Assembly: GCA_900554205.1 (NCBI GenBank)
Contig: USGM01000154.1
Location: 1 to 5,348, forward strand
Direction of reading: 5' to 3'
DNA length: 5,348 bases
Source of the DNA: an uncultured Lachnospiraceae bacterium
GTDB lineage: Bacteria > Bacillota > Clostridia > Lachnospirales > Lachnospiraceae
Made by a program: the position numbers and the translations under genes. Of this stretch, positions 4,894 through 5,348 are shown one piece after another. How positions within the stretch are numbered: position 1 is the first letter of the stretch; each line of letters begins with the position of its first letter. The notes beneath the pieces are model-generated. The model was not told the origin of the DNA. It saw nothing but the letters and a program-made list of their open reading frames with translations, and did not search any database.

Positions 4894-5348
4894 GAAGAGA
4901 GAATGTGTTTCTGGAAAATTACAGCAGGATATGCAGTATCTGGATCGGCTGCTGGATGTTGACAATAATTTTGATGTGATCCACAGAGTCATTGACATTG
5001 GCGGCAAAGAGGCGTGTATGTACCTTGTAGACGGCTTCTGTAAGGATGAGCTTCTGCAGAAGCTGCTGCAGTATCTCATGGACCGAAAGCCGGAGGATAT
5101 GCCGGAGGAGATGGATGGGATATCCAGACAGTTTACGCCGTACGTTGAGGTCGAGGTCGAGGAGGATATGGGGAAGCTGGCCGATGCACTGCTTTCCGGC
5201 ATGTTTATCCTGCTGATAGACGGTTACCGGAAGGCTTTGCTCATCGATTCGAGAACCTATCCGGCGAGAGGTGTCGAGGAGCCGGAAAAGGATAAGGTGC
5301 TGAGAGGCTCCAAGGATGGCTTTGTCGAGACGGTGGTCTTCAATACGG
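4892..5348 (+). CDS. GerA-family spore germination protein, SpoVAF-like, N-terminal part
   Basis: Open from TTG at 4892 to the window edge: 152 codons and no stop. The reading matches the soluble N-terminal region of GerABKA proteins. NNFDVIHRVIDIGGKEACMYLVDGFCKDELLQKLL spans residues 25-59, LLSGMFILLIDGY spans 100-112, and RTYPARGVEEPEKDKVLRGSKDGFVETVVFNT spans 121-152. These are inner-membrane proteins of the dormant spore; the membrane helices would lie beyond the window. The RTYPAR and RGSKDGFVET wording resembles SpoVAF more than GerAA, where RGPreGFtE is usual, but I cannot exclude another GerA paralogue, so no symbol is given. TTG is chosen because AAGGGG is 9 nt upstream. The first in-frame ATG (4931) has no good ribosome binding site and would remove 13 residues; a GTG at 4862 is less likely. 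It follows the dut terminator directly and may have its own forespore promoter. Confidence 0.92.
   Translation, partial: MKRECVSGKLQQDMQYLDRLLDVDNNFDVIHRVIDIGGKEACMYLVDGFCKDELLQKLLQYLMDRKPEDMPEEMDGISRQFTPYVEVEVEEDMGKLADALLSGMFILLIDGYRKALLIDSRTYPARGVEEPEKDKVLRGSKDGFVETVVFNT

Overview
The window looks like chromosomal DNA of an anaerobic, spore-forming Firmicute of the Clostridia, most likely a gut Lachnospiraceae. The reasons are an oxygen-sensitive class III ribonucleotide reductase with its activase, strong GGAGG-type ribosome binding sites, roughly balanced base composition by eye, and a GerA-family spore germination gene. All genes recognised lie on the + strand and are closely packed. I see no mobile element, CRISPR array, tRNA or rRNA.

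Layout. (1) Positions 26-1340: a well-formed sigma-A type promoter (26-54) drives a 53-residue single-pass membrane peptide (97-258) and a WYL-domain transcriptional regulator (293-1300). An intrinsic terminator overlaps the regulator's stop codon. (2) Positions 1341-1502: a second strong promoter (1366-1394) is followed by two tandem NrdR boxes 31 bp apart, a perfect 8-bp inverted repeat and a strong Shine-Dalgarno. (3) Positions 1503-4819: nrdD, nrdG and a dUTPase gene form a probable operon. nrdD and nrdG are 3 nt apart, nrdG and dut 38 nt apart, and I see no terminator between them. (4) Positions 4824-4893: a long stem-loop with a T-rich tail. (5) Positions 4892-5348: the 5' part of a GerA-family spore germination gene, closest in motif style to SpoVAF, running off the window.

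How the genes work together. NrdG is the radical-SAM activase that places the glycyl radical on NrdD. NrdD reduces ribonucleoside triphosphates directly, so reduction of UTP yields dUTP. The adjacent dUTPase can hydrolyse this to dUMP, preventing uracil incorporation into DNA and feeding thymidylate synthesis. The NrdR boxes imply that the three genes are repressed together when dATP/ATP is high. The membrane peptide with its WYL regulator, and the germination gene, appear to be separate units.

I do not see a convincing undescribed system. The most interesting points are the overlap of a terminator arm with the germination gene's ribosome binding site, with a possible forespore-type promoter around its loop, the inclusion of dut in an NrdR-controlled operon, and a glycyl-radical motif that departs from the classical pattern. 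No searches or folding were run; family assignments rest on motif recognition.
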